A stretch of 64,000 nucleotides of DNA from Lelliottia wanjuensis (GCF_030238365.1 NZ_JASSOT010000068.1:62001-126000); one strand, 5' to 3'. Numbered from the stretch's first letter, positions 9,850 through 20,180 are shown. Notes: generated by a model not told the origin, from the sequence alone. Translations and numbers: made by a program.

Positions 9850-11351
9850 AGGTCGTACTCCTTAATTCGGGCGTGAAAGCCCTGCAATGCTGAAATCAGT
9901 AGCTGGTAGTGGTGATATTTGTGCTGGTAGGCGGCGTGGGCCTGCATGTCCGGCTCGATGACGCGGATGTCGTGCTTGAGGCTTTGCTGCGCGGCGTAGA
10001 AATCGGGATAGACCCCGGTGCCGACGAGGGCGGCGAGCGCCGCGCCGGAGCAGCCGGTTTCCTCGACTTGAGGCAGTTCGATTGCCAGACCGCTGACGTC
10101 CGCCAGCATCTGCATCCACACCTCGGAATGGGTCGGGCCGCCGGTGACGCGCAGGGCCTGAACATCGGTAAAGCGCTCGAGCATGCGGTTAAGATGGGTC
10201 ATATGACAGAACACCACCCCTTCATAAACCGCCTGCAGCAGGTGGGCGCGGGTGTGTAGCGCCTGCATGCCGTAGAAACCGCTGGTCATCTCCAGCCCGG
10301 CGTTGCTGCCGTAGAGAAACGGCAGGAAGAAGACATCGCTGGCCGCTTTCGGCAGGCTGGAAACCGCCTGATTGATCTCGTCAAAAGAGATCTCGCCCCA
10401 CTGCGCCGTGAGCCACTCGAGGTTGCCGGATGAGGTCGGGCTGGCTTCGTGAACGATGTACTGCTGCGGGTGAACGTATCGGCCATAGACGTACGGGAAA
10501 GATTCGTTATCGCGGATGCCGTGCGCAATCCCGCTGGTGACGGCCCAGGTGCCCATCACGGCGTTGAGCGTGTGCTCGTCGTGCAGTCCGGCGCAGATCG
10601 CGGTGGAAACCACATCAAACAGACCACCCACGACGGGCGTACCCGCCGCAAGACCGGTCAGGGTGGCTGCCTGAGCGGTGATTTCCCCGCAAATTTCTGC
10701 TGAGCCGACGATGGGCGGCAAGGCGCTGTCGATTTCGCTGATGCCCAGCCAGCGCGTCAGCTGCGGGTCATAGTCGCCCGTGTTCATGTTGTAGAGATTG
10801 GACTCGGAAATGTTGCTCTCTTCGCAGCCCTTATTGCCCGTCAGGCACCAGCGCAGATAGTCATGGGCCATCATCACGCAGCCGATCTGCTGGTAGCGCT
10901 GGTGGTCATGCTCTTTGACCCAGCGCAGCAGCGAAGCGGGATGCCCGGTCCACAGGGTTTGCCGGGTGTGCGGGTAGAGTTTCTCGGGGATCGCGTCCTG
11001 CTGCCAGCGCTGGACGATCTCTAAAGCGCGGCGGTCGGAAGAGAGGATGGCGTTGCCCAGGGGGCGATCCTGTTTATCGAGCAGGAACAGGCCTTTGCCC
11101 TGGGCGGAAATGCCGATGCCTTTGATTTGGGAGCCACTAATGCCCGTGCGATTGAGCAGGGCCGCAACCGTTTCGTGGCAGCGCTGCCAGAGCAGGTGCA
11201 TGTCGCGCTCGGCATAGCCCGGACGCGGGCTGAGCGTCGCGACCGGGCAACGTTCGATGCTGTGTTCTTTTCCCTGGCTGTTGTACAGACCGGCTTTCAG
11301 ATAAGTACCGCCACAATCGATACCCAGCCAGAAGGGTTCTTTTTCACTCAT
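9846..11351 (-). CDS. lyxK: L-xylulose / 3-keto-L-gulonate kinase LyxK (YiaP)
   Basis: A 501-residue FGGY-family sugar kinase. The N-terminal ATPase motif GIDCGGTYLKAG and the C-terminal VTGGPTHSEVWMQMLADV segment are characteristic. E. coli LyxK phosphorylates L-xylulose and 3-keto-L-gulonate; in this operon it would make 3-keto-L-gulonate 6-phosphate for SgbH. It overlaps sgbH by 4 bp. The 151-bp gap from the preceding MFS gene contains tandem REP-like repeats that may separate or stabilise parts of the transcript. Confidence 0.93.
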   Translation of the reverse strand: MSEKEPFWLGIDCGGTYLKAGLYNSQGKEHSIERCPVATLSPRPGYAERDMHLLWQRCHETVAALLNRTGISGSQIKGIGISAQGKGLFLLDKQDRPLGNAILSSDRRALEIVQRWQQDAIPEKLYPHTRQTLWTGHPASLLRWVKEHDHQRYQQIGCVMMAHDYLRWCLTGNKGCEESNISESNLYNMNTGDYDPQLTRWLGISEIDSALPPIVGSAEICGEITAQAATLTGLAAGTPVVGGLFDVVSTAICAGLHDEHTLNAVMGTWAVTSGIAHGIRDNESFPYVYGRYVHPQQYIVHEASPTSSGNLEWLTAQWGEISFDEINQAVSSLPKAASDVFFLPFLYGSNAGLEMTSGFYGMQALHTRAHLLQAVYEGVVFCHMTHLNRMLERFTDVQALRVTGGPTHSEVWMQMLADVSGLAIELPQVEETGCSGAALAALVGTGVYPDFYAAQQSLKHDIRVIEPDMQAHAAYQHKYHHYQLLISALQGFHARIKEYDL

Positions 11352-11372
11352 CTTTGCGATTCTCGGTTCGGT

Positions 11373-11464
11373 GGTTGCTGTTGCCGGGTGGCGCTGCGCT
11401 TACCCGGCCTACGTTCTTGGTTGCTGTTGCCGGGTGGCGCTTCGCTTACCCGGCCTACGTTTTT
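11373..11464. repeat. Two tandem 46-bp REP-like units
   Basis: Two nearly identical copies (from 11373 and from 11419) of a unit containing GCCGGGTGGCGC and TTACCCGGCCTACG, differing mainly by G/T in the loop and at the tail. Each unit can fold on CCGGGT/ACCCGG. The same core recurs at 27732, 44393 and 55424 in this window, so it is this genome's REP/BIME family. It lies between the yiaX2 and lyxK cistrons. Confidence 0.85.
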
Positions 11465-11466
11465 TC

Positions 11467-11499
11467 ACCCTCTCCCTGTGGGAGAGGGCCGGGGTGAGG
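11467..11499. repeat. Intergenic palindrome of the CCCTCTCCC/GGGAGAGGG type
   Basis: CCCTCTCCC (about 11468-11476) faces GGGAGAGGG with a short loop, flanked by CACCC and GGGGTG. Palindromes of this form are widespread intergenic repeats in enterobacteria. It sits 3 bp beyond the yiaX2 stop, directly after the two REP-like units, and may act as an mRNA 3' end barrier. Confidence 0.6.
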
Positions 11500-11502
11500 G
11501 CA

Positions 11503-12822
11503 TCAGGCCGCACGCTTGTGCGGATTCACCGTCGGATTGGGCTGTGCTCCGGCGTCACATTTCGCAGGCAACAGCAGCGCCAGCAGCGAGGCCAGGGCCA
11601 GAGAGATCGCCAGGCAATACACGCCCGCATCTTTGCTGTACAAGGTGATCAACACGCCCACCGCGTAAGGGCCACAGAACCCGCCGAGATTCCCGAGCGC
11701 GTTAATCACGCCGCGCGCGCCGCCTGCCATCTCTGCGCTGAACAGACGCGCCGGAATGGTCCAGAACACGCCCGCCGCCGACTGCAGGAAGAAGCCGCAG
11801 CCGACCAGCGCGGCATACGCCAGCCAGATGTTTTCTTTCAGCGCCACGGAGAGGAACATGCACAGGGCAAAACCGATTAGCGGCAGGGAGACGAACAGCT
11901 TGCGCTTGCCGGTGCGGTCAGAGAGGGCAGAGAACAGGAACATCCCGGCAATCGCGCCGACGTACGGCAGAATGGCGAGCATCCCGACCTGGCCCATCGT
12001 TGAATGGGTCAGCTCCTTCAGAATGGTCGGCAGCCAGAGGGTGTAGCCGTAAATCCCGGTCTGGTAGAAGAAATTCAGGGCGATCAGCTGCCACATGGTT
12101 TTGTCCGACAGCACTGCGCCCAGGGACGCATTTTTCACCTCTTTGCCCGCAATGGCTTGCTGCTCGGCTGCCAGCGTCTCGACCAGATAGTTTTTCTCGG
12201 CCTCGGAAATCCACTTCGCCTCCTGCGGTCGGTCATAGATGGTCTGCATCCAGAGCACCAGCACCACCAGGGAAAGAAGCCCTTCAATGATGAACAGCCA
12301 GCGCCAGTCGAGGGCGGTGATGATCCAGCCGGAAAGGGGCGCGGTGATAATCCCGGCAATCGGCACAAACATGATCACAATCGCGTTGGCGCGACCGCGC
12401 TCGGCGTCCGGGAACCAGTTGCTGATCATGGTCAGCACCACCGGCAGCATCCCGCCTTCCGCCACGCCGAGTAAAAAGCGCAGGACCAGCAGCTGATACT
12501 GATTTGTGACAATGCCCGTCAGAACGGAAATCACCGCCCAGGCGACCAGAGACCAGCCGATGAATTTTTTACCGCTACCGTGCACGGCAATTTTGCCGCC
12601 GGGAACTTGCAGGAACAGATAACCAATAAAGAATATCCCGCCTGCTAAACCCGCCATGGTGGCGGTGATCCCCAGTTCCTCATCCATACCGCCCGGCATC
12701 GCGAAGGCGATATTGACGCGGTCCATATAAGAGATAATGCAGGCGATAAGAATAGGGGGAATTATTCTCAACCAGCGTTGGCGCGGAATATCCGCCTGTA
12801 GAGCATGAGAAGAATTAGTCAT
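11503..12822 (-). CDS. yiaX2: MFS transporter YiaX2 (ACS-type anion:cation symporter)
   Basis: A 439-residue, 12-helix major facilitator of the anion:cation symporter family (ExuT/GudP/RhmT relatives), with the early YMDRVNIAFA motif. It occupies the place of the TRAP transporter genes yiaMNO of E. coli. The order yiaK-yiaL-yiaX1-yiaX2-yiaP matches the Klebsiella operon needed for aerobic L-ascorbate use, so it probably imports L-ascorbate breakdown products or a related ketosugar acid. That substrate assignment comes from the Klebsiella work and gene order, not from residues seen here. Confidence 0.85.
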   Translation of the reverse strand: MTNSSHALQADIPRQRWLRIIPPILIACIISYMDRVNIAFAMPGGMDEELGITATMAGLAGGIFFIGYLFLQVPGGKIAVHGSGKKFIGWSLVAWAVISVLTGIVTNQYQLLVLRFLLGVAEGGMLPVVLTMISNWFPDAERGRANAIVIMFVPIAGIITAPLSGWIITALDWRWLFIIEGLLSLVVLVLWMQTIYDRPQEAKWISEAEKNYLVETLAAEQQAIAGKEVKNASLGAVLSDKTMWQLIALNFFYQTGIYGYTLWLPTILKELTHSTMGQVGMLAILPYVGAIAGMFLFSALSDRTGKRKLFVSLPLIGFALCMFLSVALKENIWLAYAALVGCGFFLQSAAGVFWTIPARLFSAEMAGGARGVINALGNLGGFCGPYAVGVLITLYSKDAGVYCLAISLALASLLALLLPAKCDAGAQPNPTVNPHKRAA

Positions 12823-12870
12823 AATTAATGTCTCATTAAGGTAATCGGCTCGGGAATAAGATTATTATTT

Positions 12871-13797
12871 TTATTGTGCTGCTTTTTTCATAACGCTAAT
12901 ACCGTCGCGCAAAATGGCGATGCGATGGCTGACGTCAGCATTAGCATTTATTTCCAGTAGTTTGATACCGGAGAATTTCAATGTTGCGGCGCTCGCCGCA
13001 GTAAATAAATCATTTACGCTTTCAGGTGTCATTAAGCTTTCAGGGCAGAACGGTGAAAACGGTGCGTGAAGATCCTGCCATTCACCGTATTCGCCGGTCG
13101 CCGTGGTGCCGGAGAACATCAGCGCACCGAGCTTACCCGCCTGCAGTGCCGCCTGAACATGTTTGACCGGAAGCGTGGTATCGCGCCCTTCAATGGCCGA
13201 GCGGGCCCAGTTAATGCACACGCTAATCTCGGTCCCGTGCAGCACGTCCAGAACGTTTTCCAGCGGCAAAAAGCCTTTGCGCGGCTGGCTGCCGGTCATG
13301 GCGTCACAGTGTTCGAGCACCAGATCGCAGGGCCAGTCCCAGGCGGCAATTTCGCTGATTGAGCGTGAAAACGCGTCGGTGGCTTGCGCGACGCAAGCGT
13401 TGCCCGCCTGCGGTGCGGCCTGCATTTCCAGGGCGGTCACTTTGCCTGGGAAGCGCGTGTTGACCGCGACGATTTTCGCTAACAGATGGCGGTAAAACGC
13501 CACGCTCTCGCGGCGCTGATCTTCGTCAGCAGACGCCAGGCCAAACCCGCCGTGAGTACCGCGCCGCCGCATGGTTTCCATCACCGCCGTGACCACAATT
13601 TGCCAGTCGTCCGGCGTGTGGCGGAACAGCCACTCATCCCCGAGCGGGTGCAGGTTTTCCAGGCAGGGTTGCTCAAGGCCGCGAATATCCGGCGTATCAG
13701 CGAGCTGATGCCAGAAATCACGCTCTTCCTGTTCCCCTTGCTGGTGAAACGAAGGTGCGCAGGGGTACGCACCAATAATAAAACCGGTGTGAGTCAT
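12871..13797 (-). CDS. yiaX1: DUF4862-family protein YiaX1
   Basis: A 308-residue protein matching by position and size the yiaX1 gene of Klebsiella, which belongs to the DUF4862 family. No signal peptide or membrane segment is seen. Conserved-looking pieces are LEHCDA (middle), [12 protein letters not shown] and [12 protein letters not shown] near the C-terminal third. The overall alternation of hydrophobic strands with D/E/H residues suggests a TIM-barrel, perhaps an isomerase or hydrolase, but this is a guess. It lies between yiaL and yiaX2 (49 and 28 bp gaps), so a role in the same ketosugar pathway is likely. The reaction is unknown. Confidence 0.82.
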   Translation of the reverse strand: MTHTGFIIGAYPCAPSFHQQGEQEERDFWHQLADTPDIRGLEQPCLENLHPLGDEWLFRHTPDDWQIVVTAVMETMRRRGTHGGFGLASADEDQRRESVAFYRHLLAKIVAVNTRFPGKVTALEMQAAPQAGNACVAQATDAFSRSISEIAAWDWPCDLVLEHCDAMTGSQPRKGFLPLENVLDVLHGTEISVCINWARSAIEGRDTTLPVKHVQAALQAGKLGALMFSGTTATGEYGEWQDLHAPFSPFCPESLMTPESVNDLFTAASAATLKFSGIKLLEINANADVSHRIAILRDGISVMKKAAQ

Positions 13798-13824
13798 TTC
13801 GCTTTCCTGTTTAATTTTAAAAAA

Positions 13825-14295
<471 letters not shown>

Positions 14296-14302
14296 TCACT
14301 CC

Positions 14303-15301
14303 TTACAGCGACTGGATCTTCGCCCACACGCTGTCATCAATGGTGATGCCATTGCGACGGTTCTCTTCCAGCAGACGGGTGAATTCATGCCCCGGCAGGC
14401 GCACGGCGACGTCGTCGTCTGAACGTTCGGCGGTAGTGATGAAATCCATGATGCGCTGCAGTTTGGCATCGCGGGTGGGGCCGTCGATCAGCTTGTCCAC
14501 TTCGATGGCGATGAAGATCTGCGACACGCCGTATTCATCGCTGTTGTCCTGCGTCACTTCCGCCACGGACGATCCGTTGGAGAGCAGGGTGGCGATCATG
14601 TCGAGCACGATAGAGAGGCCGGAACCTTTCCAGTAACCCATCGGCAAAATACGGCGGTTTTTCTCGATAACACCTGGCTCTTTGGTCAGATTGCCTTCGT
14701 CGTCAAAGCCGCCATCCACCGGCAGTTCGCGCCCGGCAAGGCGGTTCACTTCGAGCATCCCGTAGGAGAACATCGACATCGACATATCGACCATGGTGAT
14801 CGGCGTGGAAGGAATGGCGACGATCAGCGGGTTGGTGCCGATGCGGCACTCTTTCGCGCCCCACGGTGGCATTACGGCGATAGAGTTGGTCCAGCAAATT
14901 CCGATATAGCCTTTCTCTGCTGCCTGCCAGCCGTAACTCCCGCCGCGCATCCAGTGGTTGGCGTTGCGCAGCGCCACTAACCCAATCCCGTGATCCGACG
15001 CCAGCTCGGTGGCGCGATCCATCATCTTTTTGGCGGTCAGGTTGCCGATGGAACGCTGGGCGTCCCACTGCTCGATGGCACCGAGGGTGGTGACGCGCTT
15101 CGGCTGGGCGTCAGGAATGATGTCCCCGTTATCCAGCTGCTGAATGAAACGTGGGAAGCGGTTCACGCCGTGCGAATAAACGCCGGATTCGGTGGTGCGC
15201 GCAAACATCTCTGCGCAGGCGTCGGCGGTATCGGCCTGAACGCCGCGGTTAAGCAGTACCCGATTGAAGGCTGCTTTCAACTCGTCAAAGGTCACTTTCA
15301 T
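14303..15301 (-). CDS. yiaK: 2,3-diketo-L-gulonate reductase YiaK
   Basis: A 332-residue NADH-dependent reductase of the malate/L-lactate dehydrogenase 2 family (not a Rossmann enzyme), identical in length to E. coli YiaK, which reduces 2,3-diketo-L-gulonate to 3-keto-L-gulonate. Conserved stretches [13 protein letters not shown] (His in the active site) and [12 protein letters not shown] are present. I chose the ATG at 15299-15301 (MKVTFDELK), with a GGAGAACAGG ribosome region before it; the frame runs further upstream without support. First gene of the yia operon, divergent from yiaJ. Confidence 0.95.
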   Translation of the reverse strand: MKVTFDELKAAFNRVLLNRGVQADTADACAEMFARTTESGVYSHGVNRFPRFIQQLDNGDIIPDAQPKRVTTLGAIEQWDAQRSIGNLTAKKMMDRATELASDHGIGLVALRNANHWMRGGSYGWQAAEKGYIGICWTNSIAVMPPWGAKECRIGTNPLIVAIPSTPITMVDMSMSMFSYGMLEVNRLAGRELPVDGGFDDEGNLTKEPGVIEKNRRILPMGYWKGSGLSIVLDMIATLLSNGSSVAEVTQDNSDEYGVSQIFIAIEVDKLIDGPTRDAKLQRIMDFITTAERSDDDVAVRLPGHEFTRLLEENRRNGITIDDSVWAKIQSL

Positions 15302-15524
15302 CCCTGTTCTCCTGTTCGTATGAGGGGCGCATGTGAGTGCTTTTTTATCTCTAAATTCCACAATGCGAAATCTGATTTCAAATATAGCGATCAAATTTTG
15401 TTAGATCAACGACATTCACGCTTTTCAAAAACCAGTAAAATCAATGCATTGTGTTTTTTGTGCTGAGATCGTGAACTGAACCACACTTTGCGCTACCATC
15501 AGGACGCGATTAACGGAGAGCTAT

Positions 15525-16343
15525 TTGATGAGCATGAAAGAGAGCGAAATGACGCCAGAAAAAGAGAGGCCAGCAGGTAGCCAGAGCTTGTTTCGCGGCC
15601 TGATGCTGATTGAGATCCTCAGTAACTACCCGAACGGGTGTCCGCTGGCGCATTTGTCGGAACTTGCCGGGCTAAACAAAAGCACCGTGCATCGGTTGTT
15701 GCAGGGTTTGCAGTCGTGCGGGTACGTTACCCCTGCGCCAGCGGCGGGCAGCTATCGGCTGACCACCAAATTCATCGCCGTCGGGCAAAAAGCGCTGTCG
15801 TCCCTCAACATCATCCACGTCGCCGCACCGCACCTCGAAAATCTCAATATCGTGACCGGCGAAACGGTGAACTTCTCCAGTCGGGAAGATGACCATGCGA
15901 TTCTGATCTACAAGCTGGAGCCGACGACGGGAATGCTGCGCACACGCGCCTATATCGGCCAGCACATGCCGCTCTTCTGTTCTGCGATGGGTAAGATTTA
16001 CATGGCGTTTGGCCATCAGGATTACGTGGCGAGCTACTGGCAGAGTCATCAGGAGCAGATTCAACCCCTGACCCGCAATACCATCACTGAACTGAGCGCC
16101 ATGTACGACGAACTGGCGGAGATTCGCACCCACAGCATGGCGATGGACAGAGAAGAGAACGAGCTGGGCGTGTCTTGCATCGCGGTACCGGTGTTTGATA
16201 TTCACGGGCGCGTGCCTTATGCCATCTCCATTTCCCTGTCGACCTCGCGCATGAAGCAGGTGGGGGAGAAGAATTTGCTCAAGCCGCTGCGTGAAACGGC
16301 GGAAGCGATCTCACAAGAACTTGGCTTTACCGTTCGCGGCTAA
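15525..16343 (+). CDS. yiaJ: IclR-family repressor YiaJ (PlaR)
   Basis: A 272-residue IclR-type regulator: winged helix at about residues 20-80 (LSELAGLNKSTVHRLLQGLQ) and an effector-binding GAF-like domain after it. It is closely related to E. coli YiaJ, the repressor of the yiaK-sgbE operon. It faces yiaK across 223 bp, where the shared operator should lie. AGGAC and GGAGAG sequences upstream support the ATG at 15525; internal Met codons shortly after are also possible starts. Confidence 0.92.
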   Translation: MMSMKESEMTPEKERPAGSQSLFRGLMLIEILSNYPNGCPLAHLSELAGLNKSTVHRLLQGLQSCGYVTPAPAAGSYRLTTKFIAVGQKALSSLNIIHVAAPHLENLNIVTGETVNFSSREDDHAILIYKLEPTTGMLRTRAYIGQHMPLFCSAMGKIYMAFGHQDYVASYWQSHQEQIQPLTRNTITELSAMYDELAEIRTHSMAMDREENELGVSCIAVPVFDIHGRVPYAISISLSTSRMKQVGEKNLLKPLRETAEAISQELGFTVRG

Positions 16344-16349
16344 GTTGTG

Positions 16350-16386
16350 AAAAAAAAGGCCAGATGTCGACATCTGGCCTTTTTTG
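16350..16386. terminator. Bidirectional intrinsic terminator, yiaJ / avtA
   Basis: AAGGCCAGATG-TCGA-CATCTGGCCTT forms a stem of about 11 bp (16357-16382), flanked by an A-run on the left and a T-run on the right, so it can end both the convergent yiaJ and avtA transcripts. Confidence 0.93.
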
Positions 16387-16404
16387 TTGTCTTGCGGTGA
16401 GCCG

Positions 16405-17661
16405 TTAGCGGCTGCCTTCGTTCCACGCCAGCTCAATCTCTTCGGCCAGGATTTTCACCCCGGCTTCGATTTTCTCTGGGTCTGGCACGTAGTTCATGCG
16501 CATGCACTGATGCGTATGCGGCCACGGCTTGTCGAGGCCCGGGAAGAAGTAATCCCCCGGCACCATCAACACGCCGCGTTTTTTCAGGCGCTGATAGAGC
16601 AGCTCGGTGGTGATCGGCAAGTCTTTAAACCACAGCCACAGGAAAATCGCCCCTTCCGGTTTATGAATCAGACAGCGATCTTCGGGCAAGTAGCGGCGAA
16701 TGGTCGCGATCGTCTCCTGGACGCGCTGATAGTAAAACGGCTTAATCACGTCATTCGACAGGCGCAGCAGGTCGTTGCGTTTAATCATTTCGCACATCAT
16801 CGCCGGGCCCATGCCACCTGGCGCCAGGCTGATAATGCCGTTCATGTTGGTGATAGCGCTGATGATTTTTTCATTGGCGATGATGATGCCGCAGCGGCTG
16901 CCCGGCAGGCCGAGCTTCGAGAGGCTCATGCACAGGACGATATTGGGGTTCCACAGCGGGCGGGCTTCGCTAAAGATAATCCCGGGGAAGGGCACGCCGT
17001 AGGCGTTATCGATCACCAGCGGTATGCCGTGCTGGTTGGCGAGCACATCTAGCTTCATCAGCTCTTCGTCGGTGATGACGTTGCCCGTCGGGTTGGTTGG
17101 GCGCGACACGCAAATCATGCCCGTCTCTTCGCCGATATGCAGGTGCTCAAAATCGACGTGATACTTGAACTGGCCTTCTGGCAGCAGCTCGATGTTCGGC
17201 CGCGCCGAGACAAACAGATCCTCTTCCAGCCCGGAGTCGGCGTAACCGATGTATTCCGGCGTCAGCGGGAACAGCACTTTTTTGGTGGTGCCGTCGGCGC
17301 GACGTCCTGCAAAGAGGTTAAACAAGTAGAAAAATGCGCTCTGGCTGCCGTTTGTCAGTGCAATATTCTGTGGTTCGATATCCCAACCCAGCTCGTCGCG
17401 CAGCATATCAGCCAGCAAGGTCAGCAGTTCGGTTTTGCCCTGCGGACCGTCGTAATTGCACAGCGCATCAGTGGCTTTGCCGTTTTGCAGCATCTCTGCC
17501 AGCAGGTTGTGGAAGTAGTCGTTCATGGCCGGGATTTGGGCCGGATTCCCGCCGCCGAGCATGATAGCGCCCGGTGTGCGCAGCCCGTCGTTGAGATCCT
17601 CCATCAGGCGGGTAATGCCTGAATGGCGGGTGAATTTGTCGCCGAAAAGTGAAAACGTCAT
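16405..17661 (-). CDS. avtA: Valine-pyruvate aminotransferase AvtA (transaminase C)
   Basis: A 418-residue fold-type I PLP aminotransferase that makes alanine and 2-ketoisovalerate from valine and pyruvate, or the reverse. The PLP-lysine site is in SLSKLGLPGSRCG, and the substrate-carboxylate arginine is expected near CMRMNYVP at the C-terminus. I chose the ATG at 17659-17661 (MTFSLFGDKF), which gives the family length; the upstream extension has no ribosome site. In E. coli, avtA expression responds to alanine and leucine levels. Confidence 0.95.
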   Translation of the reverse strand: MTFSLFGDKFTRHSGITRLMEDLNDGLRTPGAIMLGGGNPAQIPAMNDYFHNLLAEMLQNGKATDALCNYDGPQGKTELLTLLADMLRDELGWDIEPQNIALTNGSQSAFFYLFNLFAGRRADGTTKKVLFPLTPEYIGYADSGLEEDLFVSARPNIELLPEGQFKYHVDFEHLHIGEETGMICVSRPTNPTGNVITDEELMKLDVLANQHGIPLVIDNAYGVPFPGIIFSEARPLWNPNIVLCMSLSKLGLPGSRCGIIIANEKIISAITNMNGIISLAPGGMGPAMMCEMIKRNDLLRLSNDVIKPFYYQRVQETIATIRRYLPEDRCLIHKPEGAIFLWLWFKDLPITTELLYQRLKKRGVLMVPGDYFFPGLDKPWPHTHQCMRMNYVPDPEKIEAGVKILAEEIELAWNEGSR

Positions 17662-17835
17662 AGCAGGTGTTCTGGCATTCTTATAATGAAAGTGGGTAAC
17701 CATAACGCTAGCATCGTGCGGGTGCAAATCGAGGGAAGAGGTCGGGATCGTGGTTTTGTTTCGCTGATTTGTGTTTGCGTGGTGAATTGTTCTGATAAAA
17801 ACATCCCCCTCCGTTGGAAGGGGACGACGATGGCG

Positions 17836-19866
17836 CTACTGATTCCCGGCCCAGATCACCATCACGCTATCGTCCTGGTGCTGGCGTACGAAACCGTAGC
17901 CCTGCTTGAGGGAGAGCGTGGTTTGCGTGCCTTCGCCGATGGCCGGATGACGCGCACGGAACTGCCCGAGAATTTGCCAGTGCTTAACGGTCGCCGCCTG
18001 ATTGCCCGCGACATCCTGCCAGTTCATGTCCGAGCGCGTTCCCTGCAGCGGATCGGATCCGGTCGGGCCGAATGGACGTTCGGACTCGTCACCATAGTAA
18101 ATCTGCACCGAGCCAGGTGAGAGCAACAGCAGTTCTGCCGCGCGCTGGCCGCCCTCGCGGAACAGGCGCGTGTCGTGGGAGGAGAGATAGCTCAGGACGT
18201 TGAATCCCTGCAGTTTTTCCGCCATCTGCTGCCAGGTCATGTCCATTTCGGCCAGGCAATCGGCGGCTTTGGCGGCCTGCTCCTGATAGTCAAAGTTGAT
18301 CATCGCGTCGAAACCATGGCGGTAATACTCGCTTTGCATCACGCCGTGCCCCCAGGATTCACCCGTCATCCAGAACGGTGTGTCATCGAGTTTTTTATCC
18401 GGGTTGGCCTCTTTCCACGCTTTCAGCGCCTGGGTGGATTGTTCCTTCAGCGCTTGCCAGGCGGGGAGTTCAACGTGTTTGGCGGTATCGACGCGGAAAC
18501 CGTCAATGCCGTAATCGCGCACCCATTGGCTGAGCCAGTGGGTGAGATAATCGCGCGGTGTGTACCCGGCAATCTCTTTAGCTTGGGTGTCCGGCTTATG
18601 GCGGTAGAAATTCGGCAAACCGGACGGGGTGGTGGATTCGGTTTTGAGATCGGGTAAAAAGGCCAGCGACATGGTCAGATCGTCGAAGCCGGGGTTGTCG
18701 TAGTCGCCGATATCGGTGCGGATCCAGTTTTTGCCCCACCACTTTTCCCACCCGGCTTTGTCGCTGAAATTGATGTAGTCGTTAAAGCTGTGCCAGCTCT
18801 GCCCGGCGGCGGGCTTCCAGTCGGTCCAGCGTTCGCCCAGCGTCTTTTTCAGCTCGTCACCCTGCAAATACAGCGCGCCGAACTGGAACTCCTGCATATC
18901 AGCAAGCGTAGCGTAGCCGGTGTGGTTCATCACCACGTCAAAGAGAATGCGGATACCGCGCTGGTGCGCCTCGTCGACCAGATGGCGCAGATCGTCTTCG
19001 CTGCCCATATTGGCGTCGAGTTTTGTCCAGTCCTGCGTGTAGTAGCCGTGATAGGCGTAGTGCGGGAAATCGCCTTTGGTACCGCCCCCGACCCAGCCGT
19101 GGATTTGCTCCAGCGGGGAGCTTATCCACAGCGCGTTGACGCCAAGCTGCTGCAGATAATCGAGCTTGCTGGCGAGCCCTTTGAGATCGCCTCCGTGGAA
19201 GGTGCCAATCTCCTGCATGCCGTCTTTGTGGCGGCCATAGCTGTTGTCGTTAGAAGGGTCGCCATTGACGAAGCGGTCCGTCAGCACAAAGTAGACGGTG
19301 GCGTTTTGCCAGCTGAATGGCGCAGCTTTGTCGGTTTCTGCCCGCTCAAGCAGGAGCAGACCGTTGCTGTTCGCGGCGGGCTGCAGGGTGATTTTTCCTT
19401 GCTGCACCGTGGCCGTCTGCTGGCTGTAGAAATCCCGGACGACGGAGCCTTCCGGGAAGGTGTTTTTCACCTCGAGGGTGAGCGGTTTGCCGTCCCATTT
19501 CGGGCACTGGCGAGTGACATCCGCGACGGGTTTTTCCGCAGCGCTTTGCACCGTCAGCATGAGCGTCGGCGTGCCTGAGCGCGTATCAATGCGCATCTGA
19601 TAATCGCCCTCGCGGAATAAACGCCACTGGGGCGGCGTTCCTTCGCAAGGTTTTAGCGACATCATCTCATTGAGTTTAATCGGGTTTGTCGGCTGCCAGC
19701 ACGCGTTGTCAAAACTCAACGTCAGCGGGCGAGTACCCTTCGCAAACTTCGCGTGGCTGGTGAACACCCCAGCAGCTTCGGCATTGAACGTGGAGAAGCC
19801 AGGAGATGACCAGTCTGCATTTGCCATCGCGGGTAAAAGCAAAAGGGCTAAAGCTGAGCGTTTCAT
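17836..19866 (-). CDS. malS: Periplasmic alpha-amylase MalS
   Basis: A 676-residue GH13 alpha-amylase, the same length as E. coli MalS, with a signal peptide MKRSALALLLLPAMANA (cleavage after about residue 17). The four GH13 regions are visible in order: DVVMNHTG, GFRVDTAKH (nucleophile Asp), TGESWGHG (acid/base Glu) and SYLSSHD. It cleaves maltodextrins in the periplasm for uptake by the maltose system. The start was chosen at 19864-19866, where the signal peptide begins. Candidate MalT boxes lie about 60-85 bp upstream. Confidence 0.95.
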   Translation of the reverse strand: MKRSALALLLLPAMANADWSSPGFSTFNAEAAGVFTSHAKFAKGTRPLTLSFDNACWQPTNPIKLNEMMSLKPCEGTPPQWRLFREGDYQMRIDTRSGTPTLMLTVQSAAEKPVADVTRQCPKWDGKPLTLEVKNTFPEGSVVRDFYSQQTATVQQGKITLQPAANSNGLLLLERAETDKAAPFSWQNATVYFVLTDRFVNGDPSNDNSYGRHKDGMQEIGTFHGGDLKGLASKLDYLQQLGVNALWISSPLEQIHGWVGGGTKGDFPHYAYHGYYTQDWTKLDANMGSEDDLRHLVDEAHQRGIRILFDVVMNHTGYATLADMQEFQFGALYLQGDELKKTLGERWTDWKPAAGQSWHSFNDYINFSDKAGWEKWWGKNWIRTDIGDYDNPGFDDLTMSLAFLPDLKTESTTPSGLPNFYRHKPDTQAKEIAGYTPRDYLTHWLSQWVRDYGIDGFRVDTAKHVELPAWQALKEQSTQALKAWKEANPDKKLDDTPFWMTGESWGHGVMQSEYYRHGFDAMINFDYQEQAAKAADCLAEMDMTWQQMAEKLQGFNVLSYLSSHDTRLFREGGQRAAELLLLSPGSVQIYYGDESERPFGPTGSDPLQGTRSDMNWQDVAGNQAATVKHWQILGQFRARHPAIGEGTQTTLSLKQGYGFVRQHQDDSVMVIWAGNQ

Positions 19867-19921
19867 TCCATTTTCCTGTCGCGGCCATTTTAACCAGTGT
19901 GCCATCAGGTTTATGGCGAGG

Positions 19922-19953
19922 ACTCCTCCCCCTGCGTTTTCTGGCAGGATGAG
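19922..19953. promoter_or_regulatory. Candidate MalT boxes upstream of malS
   Basis: The minus strand reads GGGGGAGGAGT across 19922-19932 and the plus strand reads GGATGAG at 19947-19953; both match the MalT core GGA(T/G)GA. Their position 56-87 bp upstream of malS fits MalT activation of this gene, known in E. coli. Short motifs, so only moderately supported. Confidence 0.5.
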
Positions 19954-20101
19954 CCGAAAGGGTGAGTGATCTCGCGCAAAATTAGGCGGTTATCTGCGAT
20001 ATCGCACACAAATTTGTAGAAATGATGGTTAAGTGAGCAAGTTTCAGGTGACATAGTTTCGGAATTGGACTATTTCTTTGGATGCTCTGGAAGACTATTT
20101 T

Positions 20102-20110
20102 TGATATGAT
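20102..20110 (+). promoter_or_regulatory. Candidate extended -10 promoter for bax
   Basis: TGATATGAT is an extended -10 (TGn followed by TATGAT at 20105-20110), about 70 bp before the bax ATG. No clear -35 was found, which is allowed for extended -10 promoters. Apart from this and the MalT boxes, the 314-bp malS-bax gap shows nothing recognisable. Confidence 0.4.
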
Positions 20111-20180
20111 TTGAGATTCCGCTCTCAATTTTGTGAAAAAAATAAGGTGTTGGAATGTATATATCCGACCAGGAGACCTA

